A stretch of 64,000 nt of DNA from Vandiemenella viatica (GCA_031002005.1 CM061919.1:14393687-14457686), one strand, 5' to 3'. Positions 10,957 through 23,319 are shown, counted from the stretch's first letter. The notes: a model not told the origin generated them from the sequence alone. Numbers and translations: made by a program.

Positions 10957-11981
10957 TTTAGTTTTTTTATGAATTTTCCAAATTTCAAGAAACTTTTTAA
11001 CTTTTCTTTCTCTAAATACATTATTTGTTCTGTTACAAACATTCTTTTGAAAAAATTGACCAAATTGGTCCACAAAAAAAGTACTTTCAGTTTTTCCACA
11101 ATTTCCCAATTTTATGGGCAACTTTTACAATTTTTCTTTCTCAAAAACCTTATTCAAAAATTAAAAAAAAAATTACATAAATCAGTACAGCCATTTGATT
11201 TTGATTGATTGAAAGTCACTTACTGAACATAAATAATTAATAATTAAATAAAGGTTCTTTAAGCTGCGGTCGCCAGGTTTAGGTACTACTATTCGTCGGG
11301 GTTATTAAATGATGAATTCACACAGTTCAGAATGAACATCTACCCAAAAACTTTATTCAAGTTCATATGCTTATGCATTTACACTGACAGAAAGTACCAC
11401 CTCCAAAATAATATTTCAACAAGGGATCAGACTCCTTTTCCGAAAATTGCAGACTCGTGGGATAAGAGAAATTGAACTACAAAAACTCCCACGTTCTCTA
11501 CCGTCCTCTTAACACGTCCATAGTTACTTGCAATCACAGCACTACATTCAAAGCAGTGAATTTAACATATTACTAGTTTCCATTATCCACTTCACCTGAA
11601 TTTTCTTTTTCTTTTCACAATTTCTACAATTAAAACCGAAATGTTCACTCCTCCGAAATTCACTTAACAGCGGTCAAAGATCCACTCCTCTTTACAAAGA
11701 CCACATAACATCCACTCACGACGCCAGCCAGAGATATTACCGTATGGCACAGACGTATGTAATGTTACACATTCTCAAGTAGTGCACTTACCAGTGAAGA
11801 GTATTTACATTTTATTTATCTATATAAACCATTTATAACACCGAAAGAAACCAATCTGTTTCAGAAAGTGAGGTGAATAAATGCTGTAAAGTGCAGACTT
11901 GGCTCAGAACAAGATCTCATAACTATTTGTCACTACACCAGTGAGAGACTTGGCCTATTTTTACAATAATTGTTTTTGTTA

Positions 11982-13369
11982 GTTCTCATTTATTTTTGTA
12001 AGTTTATTGCATAATCTGAGTTGTCCCTTAAATGTAACCATTCCATTTAAAAACTGGTGGATAACAATATTTCAGAATTCAAACTATTGATCTATGCTTT
12101 GTCCGCAATGCCCATTTTCTATCCAAACAATGATTGCTGCAGATTTAACTACCACTGTAAGTAAAAAATGAGTAACTTCCAAAATAATCATAGGATTAGG
12201 TGTTAGTTAAATTTGCTAATATCCATGTACAAAGAAAAGGTAATATAGGCTCATCCAGAGGAAATCAATTAACCTGCAAATTTGTGCCAAAATTTTTCTC
12301 ATCAGTTAAACTTGGTAAGCTCTGTCTATAATGAAAATCTGAGACTCTTATTGTTATAGAAAGTAGTTTCATGTATGTGGTAGATATGTGGAAATTTGAG
12401 TTTTAGTTTTTTCTTATAATCTGTGGGTAAAACTTTATCTGTGTAACTACTTTCAGCTTTCTACATCTTGTCAGGCGGAAAGGCTGCATGGGGGTTATGC
12501 AACACCTTCACCTGAACTATGAACAATTAAGTTCGTGACCATGTGTAGCCCTCTGGTACCTATAATATTAAATAGATCAGCCGCCACACATTCATATTAG
12601 TAAACCCCAAATGCGTAGGGTAAACAAGATAAAGTCATTTAACACAGTTTGAGAATAACACAGTACTTATATTCTTGATAATAGTTCACTCGTACATTGT
12701 CAGTACCAGAAACGTGAATAAAGCATCAAACAACAGTTTCTTTGAAGATTGCAGATTAAGTACAATTCTCACAAAACTCACAAAGTCCCCCTAACATTAG
12801 TGAGTACTACGGCATGTTAGAATTTGCCTAAATCACTATCCTAATTTGCGCCGCTAACTAGCGCGGAGTTGGGTGATCACTTTTTGGCGTAAGAATGAGA
12901 CTAGAATGAGGCAACATGAGCTTACTGCAAGGTCTTTTATAGACTTCTCAGAGCCTGTGACCTTGGCAAATCTTTCTTTAATTAATGTCTCCAAAAGTAG
13001 ATAATAGTTTAACTTGAAATTTTTACAGGGACTTTCTATTGTCATGTTCTATCTGTTTTAATTTAATTTAACATTCCAAAGGGTTTCTATAGTCTTAAAA
13101 TTAAAGTCATCACATGACCAACTTGGTGGAATTTTTACGAGCTTGAACAACAATCAGCGACAATCTATTTTCAAAAACTTAATTACCAGACAAATGCTTA
13201 AACTTTTTTACCGAAACCATTATATGTTCGTAATCATCTTAATTTGGGCTATCTACTGATATAAATTACAAATTAATATTCCCTTTAGTTAAAAAGCTTA
13301 TTTTTTTCTCTTAATTAAAACTGCTAATTAAATTTTGCCAAATTGTTTAATTTTACTACCAAAATATCA
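11982..13369. other. Unclassified AT-rich intronic sequence
   Basis: No coding signal. Two AATAAA-type signals (for example 12717) occur without a recognisable element. Confidence 0.4.
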
Positions 13370-13630
13370 GGGACAATGCTGACTATAGCTGTTGATAAAA
13401 GGTCAGCTGTAGCTTTACTCAATTTGAAGATATTTTAAATCTTAGATTTTTACTTTTCTGATTGCATGTTTCAAAACTTGAACAAACCAAAATATCTCTT
13501 AAAATAAATGTTTCCCGATATGATAAATACACTTTAAAATGATTTTTATGGTAAATTGTCCCTGTGGGAAAGATTACAGGAAAATTCCTTTAAGTTGACA
13601 ACTACTTTTTCTCGAAATTTCTAAGTCCAA
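13370..13630 (+). repeat. Dispersed repeat, copy 1 of 2
   Basis: It aligns in the same orientation with 37565-37855: both have GCTGACT...GGTGATAAAAG-like, CCAAAATATCTTCCAAA-like and GGTAAATACACTTTAAAATG-like blocks in order. The identity is modest (about 70% by eye). No coding content; class unknown. Confidence 0.6.
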
Positions 13631-13734
13631 CATCGGCAACTTTACAATTGATCTATAGAATATTTTACTACTGTGGGTAGCTAGTGGGAGTGGTTTTGGT
13701 GAACTAAAGGATATCTAACAATCTGTGTGAAGTT

Positions 13735-13996
13735 GTGGCGATTTAATGGCTTTTGCGCACTGTGCAGGCAATCGCAAGCCTGTGTGGTTGGCGATAATAC
13801 TTGGATTGGTGGGTAGTAATGGGTTTGATTGTTTCTAGATTGCAGGTTCGATTTCTACAAAATCATAAGGTCGCCTTTAAATTCACTTCAGATTTATTTC
13901 ACAAACTGGCATATAGATATCCTCCACCACCAATAAGTCTACTTATTCACTTTGACTGCAGATAAAGGCTATGCGGCACTTCATCTCTTCAAATTG
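13735..13996 (+). repeat. Dispersed direct repeat, copy 1 of 2
   Basis: About 260 bp matching 18697-18948 in the same orientation, including GGTTCGATTTCTAC (B-box-like), AAATCATAAGGTCGCC and GACTGCAGATAAAG blocks. The ends are not TG/CA and there is no evidence of an LTR. The second copy lies just 3' of a Helitron helicase remnant, so it could be the 3' region of a non-autonomous Helitron, or a SINE. Confidence 0.7.
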
Positions 13997-15859
13997 CAGG
14001 TTCTGACCACGCTTTCATTTACATAGTCTATACACTGTGTCACAACTCCTCTCAGGTTGACAATCGTCATGAAGCACTTTCATTTAGTGTTTGCAGAAAA
14101 CATTATGTTGCTTTTTTCGTCTGCTCTACCATAACATTAACTTACAATACAAGTGACCTATCAAAATAATGTCCAAAATACACAATCTCACTTGTATCTG
14201 CAATGTCCAAAATGACACAAAAAATCATCATCTTGTCATGGTGCCACAATACTAGACATTAACATAATCTATACCTATATAAATCAGAATGTTTGGATGT
14301 ACTTCTGGCATCAATCACGCCTTAATAACTCAACATATTTAAATGAAATTTGGCATGAAGTTAGTTAATTGTGTGCGAAGTGACATGGGATAGTTTTTAT
14401 CCCAAAAACGCATAATTCTTTTAGAAATTTCCATTAATATCAATCCGCAAACTACAAAGAGTTTCCTGCTGTATAGAGGACAGTGCCACATTTCATCTTT
14501 GCTTTTTATTTAAGTTGCAAACTCTACTTTTCAGAAATAAAAGCAAAAACCTTCTGACATATGCAAGTTTGTGTTTAATTTAAAAGCCATAAAACTGGTG
14601 TACTTGACAAATAATAGTTTGGAAGCAGGAAATATAAATCTGTACTTAACCTTAAATTAAAAAATAAAAGCGTTGGTACTTTTGGTAAGTTCGTAAATTG
14701 ATGTCTTCAGTTTTGTACATAAAATATTATGGCATCTCAAATATTAGACCATAATTTCGTTAGTAATATATGCCATTCTATTTCAGTTCCATTTATTTCT
14801 TATATATCTTCTTTTTTTGTTAATATACAGTCTCTGTAATATTGCAAATTATTTTTGACAAAATTTAAAACTTAAATAACCCTTCTTTATTTTTTGTTCC
14901 AAATTTTTGTAGAAATCAGTACAAATAGTAGACTGTGATTCACTAAACAGTGCTTTTTATTTACTGTTCAATATTCTACAAATATTTATTAAATCCTTCA
15001 CTTAAAACAAATGTATTCAATGGCGTAATGTAGAAACGTATTGTTTCATGTAGCAATATTGGAAGTCTTTTACAACACAATACAACTAATTTATACGGAG
15101 CTTATGAAAGATGCTTATTTATTACTAATAATAATTAAATTCCTTCTGCCTTACGCTGTAACAAAAATATTCTGGTCCAGGCAGCATTTCAACATAACCA
15201 CTATCTCTGCAAATAATACCACTTCAAAATCAAACTATATGAACACACCTCAACACATTAATGCATTGGAACTGCATTTCGAGTGATAACATAAGTTTCT
15301 ATATCAAGATTCCTAATTAGTGTAACATAAATTACTATCACAATTTCATTATACACCTTAGAAATTACGAGCAGTAACAGTCACTTTATCGTGATGTAAA
15401 CTTGAGCAGCAATATTAACAAAAGTTGTCTAGAGTTGTAGAGAATTATGAACTTTTTGTTGTACACTGTAAATTACAAGCATTTTAATATAAATTTTTAA
15501 TTATGTTACTAAAATAATTGTCATTATGCTGATGACATGCTTCAAGTGGTTGAATGTCGTATCAGATGTAATTTACTACGATTTTATGAGCGCCACATTG
15601 CTAGCGTCATTAATTGGGTTCATTTAGTATTGCGATCTGAAATAACGAGTCAAGTTTATTTTGCCATTCATTACATCACTAACATACAATATAGTGAATG
15701 CATTAATGCGCGAGTGATAGAAGCTTTGATTTTCTAACGGTAATATTAGCGGAGTTTGTGACTTGGTTGAAATGCAGCCAGAATGAGAACTGAAACATTA
15801 TTAGTTACTATCAGGTGCCCACGACTTTGTTCGTGTTTGTAATGAATTGTGATTGACAC
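13997..15859. other. Unclassified AT-rich intronic sequence
   Basis: The stretch near 14277-14360 (TATATAAATCAGAATG, then AAATGAAATTTGGCATGAAG) resembles the tail region of insect Helitron-type elements, but nothing else can be placed. Short ORFs here lack motifs. Confidence 0.4.
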
Positions 15860-17028
15860 CTACCCACATGTAACCACCATTGTGCATGACGGGAGACTCG
15901 AGACGTCTTTGGTAGAAAAAGGAAAATGTCCTGTGTTGACCACTATCAACCACCATATCTCCCACATCCCCACAGCTACCGAAATATAATCACCATAGTG
16001 CACGATGGGAGACTCGGTGCCACTACCACACACAAACACAAGTGATCTGCTGTATGCAGTTGTGGCAGCAAAGTAAAATATATGGACACATATGCCTTTG
16101 GTCGAAATACGGATATATCCTTGATCGACCACTTTCAACTACCATATCTCCCACACCCACACAGATATTGAAAATCGGCCAATGTTGTGCATGATCGGTG
16201 AATGTATGCTACTACCACACACAACCACCAGTGATCTGCGCTAGATACTTTTGGCTAAAAAGTGATACATAGGGACAAACACGTTTTTGGTCGAAATGCG
16301 AATGTGTCCCAGGTCTCCCACTTTCAACCACCATATCTCCCACACCCCTATACATACCGACATCTAACCACATAGTTCACGAAGGGAGACTTGGTGCTAC
16401 TACCAAACATAAACACCAGTGATGTGCCCTAAGTAGTTGTGGTGGCAAAGTGAAATATATGGACACACATGTCTTTGGTCCAAATATGAAAATGTCCTAG
16501 ATCGACCACTTTCAACCACCATATTTCCCACACTCGCACAGATATCGAAAATCTGCCAATGTTGTGCAAGATCGATGAATGTATGCTACTACCACACACA
16601 AACACCATGATCTGCACTGGATAGTTTTTGCTAAAAATTAATACATAGGGACACACATGTCTTTGGTAAAAATGTGAAAATGCTCCAGGTTGACCACTTT
16701 CAACCACCATATCTCCCACACTCTCGTAGCTACCAACATCTAACCAACAAAGTGCACGATAGGAGACATGATGCTACTACCACATACTAACACCAATGGT
16801 CTGTGCTATGTAGTTATGGCAGGAAAGAGAAGTATAGGGACACACAAGCCTATGGTAGAAATATCACATCGACGAACTTTAACTGCAATATCTCCCACAC
16901 CCTCACAGTTAATGGCATTCAGCCAATGTTGTGCATGATAGGAAACTCCATGCTACTACCACACACAAAAACCAGTGATCTCTGCTAGATAGTTGTGGCT
17001 GAAATGTGAAATATAGGAAAACACATTG

Positions 17029-17036
<8 letters not shown>
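15860..17036. repeat. Satellite-like array, about 188-bp unit in alternating A/B dimers
   Basis: The anchor ACCATATCTCCCACA recurs near 15951, 16143, 16330, 16518, 16707 and, altered, 16887: spacing 192, 187, 188, 189 and about 180. Units alternate: A units carry a TAACCAC...GTGCACGATGGGAGAC type stretch, B units carry GCCAATGTTGTGCA. The true repeat is therefore a dimer of about 376 bp, present about three times. The first unit has an internal deletion. The array ends against a (TA)n tract. Open frames through it are by-products. Confidence 0.9.

Positions 17037-17059
<23 letters not shown>
17032..17059. repeat. (TA)n microsatellite
   Basis: About 13 TA units directly at the right edge of the satellite-like array. 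Confidence 0.95.
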
Positions 17060-17063
<4 letters not shown>

Positions 17064-17869
17064 CAAAGATTTAAGCTTCTTTCATGAGCGCCACTTTAGT
17101 GACATCATGTATCGCTTTTTACCGGTATTTTATGAAATAATCTATAATAAGCTTGGATGATTTAGCAGCAGATACAGCATTGCTCAAAGTAAATTTTTGA
17201 AATTTATAAATGAGACAAGCAGAGTGGTAATTTCCGGGAGATATTCAATTCTGTTTGCAGATTGAGAAACCGATTATGAAGAAAGAATCAGTTACTGCTT
17301 TAACATTGAAATTTATATTTTAGCACAGAATTAATGGATTGAAACGAAATAACTATAGTAAACTGGCCTACAAGCAGTCAACTGTTTCCATAGATAGAGC
17401 AACCAACATTAAGACTGATCATTATGAATAAAAGTATCAATCACTACTATAAAATGTAAATTTCTGTTTTAAAGCAGAATTAATTGATGGAAACGATATA
17501 TCCTGAAAACAAAATCAATATTCAATGAGGAAATTAAGTTCACTTAAAAAAAATCAATAGTTTTCAGAAAGTCAGTGTAAATCAAAATATTCATTTTTAA
17601 TTTTACAATTTTTTAATTTTATTTTTTACTTTTTGGCGGAAATGAATGTCCTTGCTCTTTGAATGTTAGTATTTTTTTATGTTTGGTCAATTCCATGAAT
17701 GTATTGCTAATATTTTGACGTTTTGAGTTCCGTTGATTAAAACTATGGTCATTTTTATTCACAAGACTTGAAATTAGTAATTTCAAGAGTTGCCAGGTAA
17801 ACAAAAGTCAAATCTTTCAAAGAAATGTTAGAAAACTGTGGCCATGAAAATAGATAAAATCCATGGACA
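17060..17869. other. Unclassified AT-rich sequence
   Basis: GAGCGCCACTTTAGTGACAT at 17087 resembles GAGCGCCACATTGCTAGCGT at 15589, so the satellite may sit inside one element that has both flanks in common. Nothing else is recognised. Confidence 0.4.
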
Positions 17870-18560
17870 AATGCTCAAGCAGAGCTACAAAAGGTTGAGC
17901 ACTTGGCATGTCTTGGGGCTTCTGTGGATACTGAATTGCCTGAGGAGCCGCAAGTTGGGTGCCAACAGCAAACTGAACACTTGGTGTCGGGACAATCTGC
18001 AAAGACACCGGGGAAAACATGAACTTGGTGCAAAGAGCAAACCAAAATGGCAATCGATCTCAAGACCTGCTGAAACACCGAAACAAACAAAAAGACGCCA
18101 TCAACAACATGCTGCATATTTGGCGTTACAACAAGTTGCTGAAACACCTGAACAAACGCGAGCTCTTTACTAATGTTTTCTCGAGCATACAACTAAATAT
18201 CAATGACAAAAACTGGTTATGTGAGAGGACAATACTTGCCCTAAAAAATGACTCCGGAGCTAAATTAAATGAAAAACATTAGAGGAAATAGGGGGAGAAG
18301 TGACAACATACTCTTCCATCGATACAGTAATGTCAACTGATGATGCTACTACCCACCCCGTCGACTTTTTAAACTCCTTGGTGTTATCTGGGGTGCCGAC
18401 CCACAAACTCGAGCTTAAGTTTGATGCTCCAGTTCTCCTGATGCGTAATCTTGACCCTCCAAAATTGTGCAATAACACCAGATTACGCATCACAGAACTA
18501 GGAACAAACATTGAGAAGGCGAACAGCGTCTCAGAAAGCAGCATCCAAATCCGTACCATA
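17870..18560 (+). mobile_element. Helitron with large internal deletion (N-terminus joined to helicase end)
   Basis: The plus strand encodes a Helitron-type N-terminal repeat region, PAETPKQTKRRHQQHAAYLA with QQVAETPEQTRAL (18068-18170, frames shifting). About ten codons later comes the C-terminal Pif1-type helicase: NDKNWLCERTILALKND (18203-18252), then MSTDDATTHPVDFLNSL, VLSGVPTHKLELKFDAPV and LMRNLDPPKLCNNTRLRI (18330-18490). Over 1,000 codons (Rep/HUH and most of the helicase) are missing at about 18175. The protein cannot be functional. A repeat at 18697 follows and may be part of its 3' end. Confidence 0.85.
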
Positions 18561-18696
18561 TATGATGGCAGTAGTCAGCGTTTTCTCTTATACACGCTGT
18601 CAGCAGTTGAACACAGCTACAAACCAAGTCGGAACGGTGGTTTTCGTGAAGGCGAGATAGAAAATCCATCTTCTCTGGTCACTACATTTATGCCGT

Positions 18697-18948
18697 GTAG
18701 CGATTTAACGGCTTCACCCACTGTGCAGGTGATCGCAAGCCTGTTTGGTTGGTGATAATACTTGGTTTGGTTGGTAATAATGGGTTTGATTGTTTCTAAT
18801 TTGCAGGTTCGATTTCTACTAAATCATAAGGTCGCCTTTAAATTCACTTCAGATTTATTTCACATATACATATCCAACACCACCAGTAAGTCTACTTATT
18901 CACTTTGACTGCAGATAAAGACTATGCGGCACTTCATCTCTTCAAATT
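18697..18948 (+). repeat. Dispersed direct repeat, copy 2 of 2
   Basis: Matches 13735-13996 (about 85% by eye). It lies downstream of the deleted Helitron, on the same strand. The sequence from 18949 to 19289 shows nothing recognisable. Confidence 0.7.
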
Positions 18949-19289
18949 CCATGAATTAATAATGTCTCACCACAAAGTACTTTAAAGTTTTGAAGATGAT
19001 GGGTGAGTGAGTGAGAGAGTGTATAGGAAAATCAGTGAAGTTTGCTTATGAATAACATCCAAACAAAGAACAGGAATAAAACAAAATTTGTTGTATTTGC
19101 TACGATTTATGGTATCTATGTATAATAAAAATTTTAGGAATGTAGCATTATTAACACTGAAGAAGTTGAGGTACAAAAAGAGCCCAAATCACTTCAAGAA
19201 AGTGCCGCCATTTGTCTCAACTTCGTGGGTGCACAGGAGTGATCATTTACTTTGAAGTATTGAACTAGGACTAAGAAACTATTAAAAAA

Positions 19290-19520
19290 AAACTTTACGT
19301 GTTGACCACAGCAATTTATGGCACTGAAACATTGTCCATAGCGATACGAGAAAGAAAAAGAACTGAAGCATTTGAAATGTAGTACTACAGAAGGATGCTG
19401 AAAATTATGTGGACAGATAAAGCACAAAATGAAAATGTTTCAGAAATGCTAGGTGAGGTTAACAAAAGATAGGAAGAGTTATTGGATTGCATCAAACCAG
19501 TCTAGAGACTGATAACAGGA
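19290..19520 (+). mobile_element. RTE-type LINE 3' end
   Basis: The plus strand reads AIYGTETLSIAIRERKRTEA, then FEM, a stop, and YYRRMLKIMWTDKAQNENV, then the short terminal box CIKPV...RLITG. This is the C-terminus of RTE ORF2 plus its 3' end; the ATTGCATCAAACCAGTCTAG sequence at 19485 recurs at 2885 (minus) and 35209. The intervening degenerate block GERRSLLKT..GHILRH is largely deleted. Upstream part absent: a 5'-truncated, dead copy. Confidence 0.8.
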
Positions 19521-19822
19521 AAAAAATTGTTAATATTTATATTATTACTTTTACGATGTTACCTTGTTATCAGCAATAATATTTCCCCATTGTTATTAAT
19601 TTGGTATTATCTCTCATTCTCTCCCCTCCCTCCACTATCACCCTTGTCAATCCTGCCTTGTTTCCCTTGGTGAATACTTGTCTTCTCATCAAGTGGCTCA
19701 TCTGCCCATAAGAGTAAGCAATGACAAATTGCATTTTTTGGTGTGTCTTTTTGGACCCATCGCTGCCCTGTTGTCCTCATTTGACATACGTGTTGGGTTT
19801 AGTTTCCATATTGTTCCTTGTG
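19521..19822. other. Unclassified sequence left of the Penelope composite
   Basis: Pyrimidine-rich (CTCCCCTCCCTCCAC near 19622). Nothing recognised. Confidence 0.4.
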
Positions 19823-19856
19823 CATTCGCTAATTAGCTCCTATTATTTCTTGGTAA
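19823..19856 (+). repeat. Target-site duplication of the Penelope composite, left copy
   Basis: This 34-nt sequence, containing GCTAATTAGCTCCTATTATT, recurs in the same orientation at 28580-28613 with two differences. The two copies bracket the inverted ends of the Penelope-like element, as expected for a duplication made at insertion. Confidence 0.85.
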
Positions 19857-20299
19857 ATATATTCAAAAAAAGGATAGTGAAATGAACCACCACTTACCTT
19901 AGATGGTAGTATCATGGGGTGAACACATAAATAAGCATAAAACACAGGAAAAACAATGAATATTTTGAGATTTGGCCCTTCGTCAACAGGAGAACATCAC
20001 GGAGGGAGGGTGGTACAGGATTTGGTCTCACAGAATGACCGTTATTCAGGAACGTGGTGGGGGCAAATTCAAACAGAGGGCAGAGAGAAGGCTACAGAGA
20101 ATTGGATCTAGTACATGAGTAATGCAAAATGTTGAAAAAAGTGCAGAATAATACATTAAAATGTTCATAAAATAAATTTGAGAAGGTAAAAGTAAATAAG
20201 AAAACAGAATAATCTGAAAAGAAAATAGTAAAAAAAAAAAAGAGAATCTATGCAGATAAACATCACCTCTGGTATGTGGTGGTTCAATATAGACAGTGG

Positions 20300-20935
20300 G
20301 CATGGAGTAAAGGAGTGGATAGAGGGAAGGAAAAGTACTGACTGGATATTATCTCAAATTGATGCCAGGAGGTTGTCTTGTGCCCAGTTTGTATTGGTAG
20401 GCAAGCTCCCACCTTCTGAGTTCAGAGGAGCCGCTGTTGTTTGGGAGGACTCGGATAGCACGTACCGTTGTTTGAGTACTCCATTAGGGATTTCTGGTGG
20501 TAGCATATACGACTGCCTCAAATGGCAAGACTGTAGGGGAGGGGACATTTGGTGTGATATGGATGGCAACTGTCGAAATGGAGGTACTACTGTGAGTTGG
20601 TGCTGAGGTGCGGAGGTGGCCATAGGAGAGGGATCGGTCCACATCCAAGAATGTGGCCTGGGTGTAGGAGTAGGTCCATGTGAAATTCAGCGAGTTATTA
20701 AAGGTATTTAAATTGTCCAGAAAATTTAGTTTTCACCATGTGTCCAGATCATAAAAATGTCATCTATGAACCTAAGCCACAGGAGGGGTTTGAGGGGGAT
20801 GTTCTCCAAAAATATCTGTTCCAGGCGGCCCATGAAGAGATTAGCATAAGAGGGGGCGATGCCAGTGCCCATGGCAGTGCCATGGGTTTGGTGGTAGATA
20901 TTACCTTCAAAGGAGAAGTAGTTATTTTTGAGTAT
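20300..20935 (-). pseudogene. Penelope-like RT, second half
   Basis: The minus strand from 20935 reads ILKNNYFSFEGNIYHQTHGT, AMGTGIAPSYANLFMGRLEQ, then LRFIDDIFMIWTHGEN before a stop near 20720. IDDIF is the catalytic DD box and GTAMGTGIAPSYANLFM the preceding RT block. After frame changes comes YLHFDSCHPYHTKCPLPYSL (20567-20508). This is the best-kept part of the element. No GIY-YIG nuclease is visible after it. It continues N-terminally at 24475 beyond the inserted R1-type LINE. Confidence 0.85.
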
Positions 20936-21126
20936 TTTTTATTTATTTTTATTTATTTATTTATTTATTTTCCATATGCAACATAGCCCAGCACCTAGTA
21001 TCTAATCTGGGCCCTTATTTCCACTCTTTTTACATTTACATATATTTGTATCATATATATATATGAACAATGAATGAAAGAAAAATTTGATTCAATTTCC
21101 AATGACTATTACATCTACTGTTATTA

Positions 21127-21255
21127 AACAGAATGGGTACCACACCACTACTAAATCTACTACTACTGCTATTGTGCCTAATATTACTACTAACATTACT
21201 ACTACTACTAATACTAATACCATTACTACTACTACTAATACTACTATTACCACCA
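21127..21255. repeat. ACT/AAT-rich trinucleotide microsatellite
   Basis: Runs of ACT, AAT and ATT triplets with interruptions, in the 3' region of the R1-type LINE. Its Thr-, Leu- or Ser-rich translations are not genes. Confidence 0.85.
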
Positions 21256-21699
21256 CCAATTGTCACAGCCGCACTTCGGTCCACTATTGTTCATTTTTCT
21301 TGGTGTTGTGTGCGCTCCAAAGGCAGAGTCCCCTGGAACCGGCAGCAAAGTCAGCCGCCCAGGCCATTAAGAGTTGACCTCCTGGAATACAAAGATGGCC
21401 CCAGTTGTCGCTCAGAAGACGGCCTCTCTGGAGCACACTGAAGTTCCTCTGACGATTGATGTTGATCATTGTTGTAGGATATCTTCTGTCAATCCGGTGT
21501 AATTGTGTTCTCCTATTCTGCTACCTGTGGCCTTTGATTTCGCTTAGCATTTTTCCTTTTTATAAATTTCTCCTTCCAAATTTTGAGGCTAGATCAGCTG
21601 CCTCGTCCAGCAAATGCCACAAACTTTCGTCGCGCAGTATGTCAAATATTCTCCTACCTTGCAGCCGAGCTTGTTGGTGTTCTCTCAAACTGGCTATTG

Positions 21700-23304
21700 T
21701 TTCACACTCTCATACCACGTGCTTCGGCGTACTCTCTTCACCACATTCGCACCTGTCTGAGTCCACAATATTTCGACTTTGTAGCCAGCTATTGTATGGC
21801 CCGTGACCTGTAATGTAGTGTACCAATCCGGGAGAGGGTTGAAGGTACTTCAACTTTAACCTCTCCTCTACGGATGGGAACATATCATATGCTCTTCGAC
21901 CTGTTTCACAGTTGTTCCATTCTTGTTGCCATTCCGCCAATAGAAGCTTCCGAATGTGCATCTCCAATGATGCTTCGCTGCATACAATTTCTGCTACCTT
22001 ACCTTGTTTCACTTTTCTGAGCCAGTATATGGCACCCCGTTTCCTTACTTCAAGGTCCAGTGGCCATACACCAATGGCAACGGTTAATGAATTTGTTGCC
22101 ACAGTTCTGTTTGCTCCTGTCAATCTTAAAAGTATTCCTCGTTGGACACGTCTGACTCGCTGTTTTAGTTTTACTTTTCTTAGATGCTTTTCCGACACAC
22201 TTACTGAGTAGCCCACTAAAGAGGATAAAATTGCGTCATGGTATAGTCTTATTGTTTGGACTGGAACAGTAAATTTCCGTTGGCCAATATTAATGATTTT
22301 ATTCATGACCACTTCTGCTCGTGCTATTGTCTTCTCTAAGTGGGCTTCAAAGTTTAAACGTTCATCCAATTGAATGCCTAAGTACCTGCACACTGGGTTT
22401 CTACTAATTGATTTGCCGTCGATTCTTATAGTTAGTTTTCGAGTCAGCTTGCCCTTGAGCAACATAAATGTTGTTTTATGTGGTGCTAAATTCAGTTTGA
22501 CTCTACTGCACCATTGGCTAAGGCAGTTAAGTACTAGATTACTATTGTACTCAATTTCTGCACTTGTTGCTCCTTCCATGAGTAGTAAGAGATCATCAGC
22601 AAAAGCTATTAGACCTAGAAGTTCAGGTAATTTTTGTAATAGTTCAATCACTGGTTCCATCCCTATATCCCAGAATATGGTTCACACAGAGCGGGCCACC
22701 ATAAATTGTCGAAGGCTCCCGAAATATCAATAAATATGCCTACTACGTAGTTTTTTGTACTGCTTCAAATTATTTCCATCGACTGATTTATGGCATCCTC
22801 TGTCGATTTCCCGGTTCTAAATCCATATTGACTAGGATTCATTCCCTGAACTTCCCGGTGGCTTTGTAATTTTTTGCATAGAATCTTCTCTTGAACTTTG
22901 CCAAGCACATTCAATAAATAAATCGGCCAGTAAGATTTCGGTTGAAGAGGATCCTTGTCGTCTCCTTTCTTTAGAATTACCACCTCGCTTTTCTTTCATA
23001 TTCCCGGAACTCTACCCTGATATAGACATTCGTTCAGGAGCCTGCATAGGACAGGGGTTAATTTTATGATTAACTCCTGCAGGACCTCGGCTGGAATTCC
23101 ATCTGGATCGGGAGCCTTTCCTTTTTTCATTTTGTTTATCGTGGTTATTACTTCTTTGGGTGTAATATTATTTCCTTCCTCTTGACTCCAGCAGGGCTGC
23201 CACTTGTTCCTTTGTAGTGTAGCTTGTTCTACTGTTTCTTCTTCCGGGTTGTCATCAGGAAGCAAAACTTTTAATAACTCCTCCGCTGAGTCTCTCCAAT
23301 TCAT
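21700..23304 (-). pseudogene. R1-type LINE reverse transcriptase, palm partly deleted
   Basis: Blocks on the minus strand: INKMKKGKAPDPDGIPAEVL (near 23130-23070), KSYWPIYLLNVLGKVQEKIL (22940-22880), NPSQYGFRTGKSTEDAINQS (22840-22780), VGIFIDISGAFDNLWWPAL (22755-22700), then directly LIAFADDLLLLMEG (22610-22570), and the C-terminal CECGEESTPKHVV zinc knuckle (21750-21710). About 80 residues between AFDNLWW and FADD, including the usual GxPQGS block, are missing, and a stop sits at the junction. Inactive. Confidence 0.85.
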
Positions 23305-23319
23305 TGTTAATCATCCATC

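Larger units (their letters stand above)
8752..11981. mobile_element. Block bounded by long diverged inverted repeats
   Basis: The left arm 8752-8948 and the reverse complement of 11776-11981 align by eye along their length, sharing GTAAAAATAGGCCAAGTCTC, TTCTGAGCCAA, TTCACTGGTAAG and ACTTGAGAATG. Inside, an AGGTTTTTAGAGAAAG unit recurs near 8981, 9125 and 9534, with inverted copies at 10990-11170. Two hairpins (9303-9503 and 10759-10956) lie within. No transposase is visible. It may be a foldback-type element, or two inverted copies of one non-autonomous element with later growth. Confidence 0.55.

Noticed and set aside
15860..16719. Minus-strand frames of 92 and 96 codons
   Set aside because: They run through the 188-bp satellite units, so their repeated peptide (TKDMCVHIF) reflects the DNA repeat, not a gene.
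13735..18948. LTR pair (direct repeats 13735-13996 and 18697-18948)
   Set aside because: No TG...CA ends, no gag/pol between them, and the interval contains a satellite array and Helitron sequence.
21051..21441. Thr-, Leu- and Ser-rich open frames
   Set aside because: Translations of an ACT/AAT microsatellite in the 3' region of the R1-type LINE.
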